Assembly: GCA_964488355.1 (NCBI GenBank)
Contig: CAZAUJ010000004.1
Coordinates: 62,001-126,000 of the forward strand
Direction: 5' to 3'
Length of the DNA stretch: 64,000 bases
DNA from: Thermoanaerobaculum sp964488355
Lineage (GTDB): Bacteria; Acidobacteriota; Thermoanaerobaculia; Thermoanaerobaculales; Thermoanaerobaculaceae
Shown here: positions 61,286 to 64,000 of the stretch, one piece after another
How positions within the stretch are numbered: position 1 is the first letter of the stretch
Layout: each line of letters opens with the position of its first letter
Made by a program: the position numbers and the translations under genes
The notes under the pieces: generated by a model
What the model saw: only the letters and a program-made list of their open reading frames with translations
What the model was told of the DNA's origin: nothing
The model's database searches: none

Positions 61286-62065
61286 CTAGAAGAGAATCTT
61301 GGTGAGAAAGAAGTCGGACAGCAGGATTACCAGGGAAGCCATGACCACGGCAGCGGTGGTGGACCGGCCCACCCCTTCCGCTCCGCCGGTGGTGAAGAAG
61401 CCCTTGGTACAGCCGGTCACCGCGAGGATTAGGCCGAACACGGCGGCTTTGATAAGGCCTGAGAGCACGTCGTTGAGTTCCAGGAACTGGAAGGTCTTTT
61501 CCCAGTAGACCACGGGGTTCGAGCCCATCAGGCCCACCGCCACCGTGTAACCCCCCAGCACCCCGATGCCGTCGGCAAAAGCTACCAGAAAAGGCAGCAT
61601 AACAGTCGCCGCACCCACCCGCGGCACCACCAGGAAGTGAATGGGTTCCACCGCCATGGCGTAGAGGGCATCGATTTGCTCGGTGACGCGCATGGTGCCC
61701 AGCTCAGCCGCAAAGGAGGAGCCGATGCGGCCGGCGATCATCAGCGCCGCCAGTACCGGCGCCAGCTCACGCGTGAGGGAAAGGGAAACCACCGAAGCCA
61801 CGAAGCCCTCGGCGTGGAAGCGGGCAAACCCGCGGTAGGTTTGCAATGCCAGCACCATGCCGGTAAAAAGAGCTGTGAGCCCCACCACCGGCAGGGAGTC
61901 CACACCCACCCGCACCATTTGCCGCACCCATTCGCGGCCGTCGAAAGGCTTGCGGAAGGCCCACACCATGGCGCTATGAAGGACGTAGAAAAAACGCCCA
62001 ATTTCTTCAAAAACCCTCACCGCTTTGCGCCCAAGGGTGTCAAAAAGCAGGATGAGCGGTCTCAT
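61286..62065 (-). CDS. Mla-type ABC transporter permease
   Basis: MlaE-like permease of 259 residues with five to six spans and the family signatures LTALFTGMVLALQTYRGF, LTRELAPVLAALMIAGRIGS and ELGTMRVTEQIDALYAM. The ATG at 62065 starts the family N-terminus and lies inside the end of dnaB (26-base overlap); the open frame reaches further into dnaB but is not used. Confidence 0.93.
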   Translation of the reverse strand: MRPLILLFDTLGRKAVRVFEEIGRFFYVLHSAMVWAFRKPFDGREWVRQMVRVGVDSLPVVGLTALFTGMVLALQTYRGFARFHAEGFVASVVSLSLTRELAPVLAALMIAGRIGSSFAAELGTMRVTEQIDALYAMAVEPIHFLVVPRVGAATVMLPFLVAFADGIGVLGGYTVAVGLMGSNPVVYWEKTFQFLELNDVLSGLIKAAVFGLILAVTGCTKGFFTTGGAEGVGRSTTAAVVMASLVILLSDFFLTKILF

Positions 62066-63449
62066 CGGCAAACTCTGGGTCCGAAAACAGAGTAAAGGGC
62101 TCCAGGTAAACGAGCGTAAACCGGTCGGTGGGACCGTTGCGTTGTTTGGCAATGATAATTTCCGCTTTGCGCGCTTCCTCCTCGCTCTCTGCTTCCGTTT
62201 GCGGCACCGTCTTGCGGTGGATGAACAGCACCACATCCGCATCCTGCTCGATGCTGCCCGACTCCCGCAAATCGGAAAGCTGCGGGCGCTGGTCACCGCC
62301 CCGCCGCTCCGGTTGACGGGAAAGTTGTGAAAGCGCCAACACCGGCACCCCCAACTGTTTGGCCACCATCTTCAACCCGCGGGAGATGGCCGAAACCTCC
62401 TGCGTGCGGTTTTCCGTCTTCATCCCCGAGCTCATCAGCTGCAGGTAGTCCACCACCACCAGGTCCAGGCCGTGCTGCATCATCAGGCGGCGGGCCTTGC
62501 CCCGCATTTCCAGAATCGAAAGGGAGGCACCGTCGTCGATCCACAGGGGGGCGTCGGCTAGGTGGTCGGCAGCCAAAACCAGCCGATCCCAGTCGGTGGG
62601 GCCGCGTCCTGGCTTGAAGCTAATGCGGCCGCTGATGATCCGCTCCAAGCTCACCTTGGCTTCCGCTGCCAGCAGCCGGCGCACCAGCGCCTGCGCCGAC
62701 ATTTCCAGGGAGAAGAACAACACCTTCTTTTTCAGTCGCAAGGTGGCATGGGCAGCAATGTTTAAAGCCATGGCGGTTTTGCCGACCCCCGGGCGGGCCG
62801 CCAGGATGATGAGCTCTTGGGGCTTCAACCCTGAGGTGAGCTCGTCCAGTCGGCGAAACCCGGTTTCCAGACCGATGAAGGGATGGGCCTCTTTCGCCAC
62901 CCGCCCCAAATGGTCAAGCTCCTCGGCGGCCAGCTCGCCCACCAGGCGCGGCCCGCTTTGAATGGCCCGATCGGCCAGCTGCAGCACTAGGGTTTCCACC
63001 TTGTCCAGGATGTCCAGGGCTCGGCCGCCTTCCTGGCCTGCCTCCACCAGGATGGAGCCGGAAACCTTCACCAGCTCCCGGCGAATTGCTTTTTCCCGCA
63101 CGATTTCGGCGTAGTGCTCCACGCCCTCCGGGTCGGGAAGCTCTTGGGCCAGTTGCGCCACCACCGCGGGTCCGCCCACCTGTGCCAAGGTCCCAAGGCG
63201 CTCCAGCATGGCCACGGTGCTCACCACGGTGATGGCCATGCCCTCCGCCGCCATGGCGGCGAAGGCGCGGAACAAAAGCTGGTGCGGCTCCAGGTAGAAG
63301 TCTTCCGGCTTGAGGATGTCCACCACCCGGTAAAAGCAGCTGCTGTCGTTGAGGATAGCCCCCAACACGGCGCGCTCCGCCGCCTCGCTGTAGGGCACGC
63401 GCAGGCTTTCGGCTGTGGGAGAGGGGGCCTGCGTCGCCAGCGCACACAT
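62040..63449 (-). CDS. dnaB: Replicative DNA helicase DnaB
   Basis: Hexameric fork helicase. 469 residues: the N-terminal primase-interaction domain (about 18-125, AAERAVLGAILNDSSCFYRVVDIL), linker helix, and RecA-like ATPase with Walker A ARPGVGKTAMALN, LDLVVVDYLQLM (Walker B) and SQLSR-QPERR with SDLRESGSIEQDADVV. The frame is open 83 codons further upstream, but ATG 63449 fits the family and has TACGAT exactly six bases before it. Heads a seven-gene run. Confidence 0.97.
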   Translation of the reverse strand: MCALATQAPSPTAESLRVPYSEAAERAVLGAILNDSSCFYRVVDILKPEDFYLEPHQLLFRAFAAMAAEGMAITVVSTVAMLERLGTLAQVGGPAVVAQLAQELPDPEGVEHYAEIVREKAIRRELVKVSGSILVEAGQEGGRALDILDKVETLVLQLADRAIQSGPRLVGELAAEELDHLGRVAKEAHPFIGLETGFRRLDELTSGLKPQELIILAARPGVGKTAMALNIAAHATLRLKKKVLFFSLEMSAQALVRRLLAAEAKVSLERIISGRISFKPGRGPTDWDRLVLAADHLADAPLWIDDGASLSILEMRGKARRLMMQHGLDLVVVDYLQLMSSGMKTENRTQEVSAISRGLKMVAKQLGVPVLALSQLSRQPERRGGDQRPQLSDLRESGSIEQDADVVLFIHRKTVPQTEAESEEEARKAEIIIAKQRNGPTDRFTLVYLEPFTLFSDPEFADETAHPAF

Positions 63450-63455
63450 GTTGTC

Positions 63456-63461
63456 ATCGTA
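63456..63461 (-). promoter_or_regulatory. -10 box, leaderless: dnaB operon
   Basis: TACGAT on the minus strand, six bases before ATG 63449; preceded by TGG, giving an extended -10. No SD. Confidence 0.6.
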
Positions 63462-63502
63462 CCACCCTTCCTGGGCCTGCCGTGCCCCGGTTTTCCGCGC
63501 CC

Positions 63503-63508
63503 TAAAAT
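63503..63508 (+). promoter_or_regulatory. -10 box, leaderless: cysteine desulfurase
   Basis: TAAAAT, six bases, ATG at 63515; no SD. Identical hexamer and spacing to the Lrp/AsnC gene. Confidence 0.6.
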
Positions 63509-63514
63509 AGACAG

Positions 63515-64000
63515 ATGAGGGCCTACCTGGACTACAACGCCACCACCCCGCCTTTCCCTGAGGTGTGGGAGCGGGTGGGGGCCCTGCACGGCCAGCTCCT
63601 GGGCAATCCCTCCAGTGCCCACGAGGAAGGCCGGCGGGCGCGGAGGCTTTTGGAGCGAGCCCGGACCCAGGTGGCGGAGCTGGTGGGGGCGGAGGCATCC
63701 GAGGTGGTGTTTACCAGCAGCGGCACCGAAGCCAACGCCGCTGCCCTCTGGGGCCTGGTGCGGGGGCTGGGGGGGCCAGCCGGCGTGCACATCCTCCTCA
63801 GCGCGGTGGAGCATCCTTCCCTGTTTGCTGCCGCCAAAGCCCTGGAGGGGCAGGGGGCGATGGTGGGGGTCTTGCCCGTGGATCGACAGGGCCGTTTGCA
63901 ACCAGAAAGCTTAGCCGAGCTGCCGGAGCCCTGCGTGGTGTGCGTGCAGCTGGCGAACCAGGAAACGGGGGTTTTGCAGGAGGTGGCACAGGTGGCGGCC
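63515..64000 (+). CDS. Cysteine desulfurase (NifS/IscS class), cut by window end
   Basis: PLP enzyme that takes sulfur from cysteine for Fe-S clusters and tRNA thiolation. The visible 162 residues begin RAYLDYNATTPPFPEVWE and show GNPSSAHEEGRRAR, the PLP-phosphate segment TSSGTEAN, EHPS, and the N[NQ]ETG element (QLANQETGVLQ). The PLP lysine and sulfur-carrying cysteine lie beyond the window. Divergent from dnaB. Confidence 0.93.
   Translation, partial: MRAYLDYNATTPPFPEVWERVGALHGQLLGNPSSAHEEGRRARRLLERARTQVAELVGAEASEVVFTSSGTEANAAALWGLVRGLGGPAGVHILLSAVEHPSLFAAAKALEGQGAMVGVLPVDRQGRLQPESLAELPEPCVVCVQLANQETGVLQEVAQVAA

Noticed and set aside
63450..63698. An 83-residue N-terminal extension of DnaB
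   Set aside because: It is Pro/Ala-rich, antisense to the cysteine desulfurase, and lies upstream of the promoter-like TACGAT; the family starts at 63449.

Overview
This is a GC-rich, gene-dense bacterial chromosome segment of the housekeeping type. It carries about 52 protein genes, one tRNA, and no rRNA, CRISPR array, insertion sequence or phage gene that I can see. The cell was evidently Gram-negative-like: there is an Mla/MCE outer-membrane lipid system, a System I (Ccm) cytochrome c maturation operon, DsbD and secreted multidomain proteins. GWxTD plus VWFA-related proteins, a Ser/Thr kinase with an extracytoplasmic sensor, and many acidobacterial-looking secreted proteins suggest Acidobacteriota, possibly the Thermoanaerobaculia. 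That placement is inference from gene content, not from a marker tree.

Layout. 1-6.6 kb: icd, a family 2 glycosyltransferase, dsbD (minus), tRNA-Gln, then prs-rplY-pth. 6.9-9.8 kb: two secreted-protein genes; the first, GH99-like, is interrupted by one in-frame TGA. 10.1-13.7 kb: rpsF-rpsR-DUF2232-rplI and a coiled-coil methyltransferase. 13.7-20.4 kb (minus): ccmABCDEF followed by a LON-domain protein and a possible HEPN protein. 20.5-25.7 kb: a GT-C membrane glycosyltransferase, hom plus an aldehyde dehydrogenase, and an Lrp/AsnC regulator. 25.8-33 kb: a secreted M4 protease, a thioredoxin-like protein, DUF47-pit phosphate uptake, and PBP1A. 33-47.5 kb: uvrB, pepT, priA, a PIG-L deacetylase, a REC-DUF4388-DegV fusion, a hydrolase, a DCC protein, lhgO, an AlaX-type editing protein, and a secreted protein. 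47.6-54.4 kb: a DUF2007-Ser/Thr kinase-SPFH-unknown-MidA-GWxTD/VWA operon. 54.4-63.4 kb (minus): dnaB-mlaE-mlaF-mlaD-radA-HEAT-HD-GYP as one overlapping run. 63.5 kb to the end: the start of a cysteine desulfurase.

The most interesting signal is regulatory. At least nine genes at the head of transcription units have no Shine-Dalgarno sequence and instead carry a -10-like hexamer (TAnnnT in eight, CAATCT in one) exactly six bases before the start codon. This is the geometry of leaderless transcripts. Three more genes show the same with 7-8 bases. Genes inside operons and secreted-protein genes use ordinary GGAGG sites. Other points of note are an rpsF leader whose first bases are complementary to its own ribosome binding site, a CxxxY-type CcmE, a REC-DegV fusion, a methyltransferase with 29-residue coiled-coil repeats, a shared N-terminal module in the adjacent HEAT and HD-GYP proteins, and three convergent gene pairs that overlap by exactly four palindromic bases. 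I did not find a defence system, a biosynthetic cluster or a clear mobile element.
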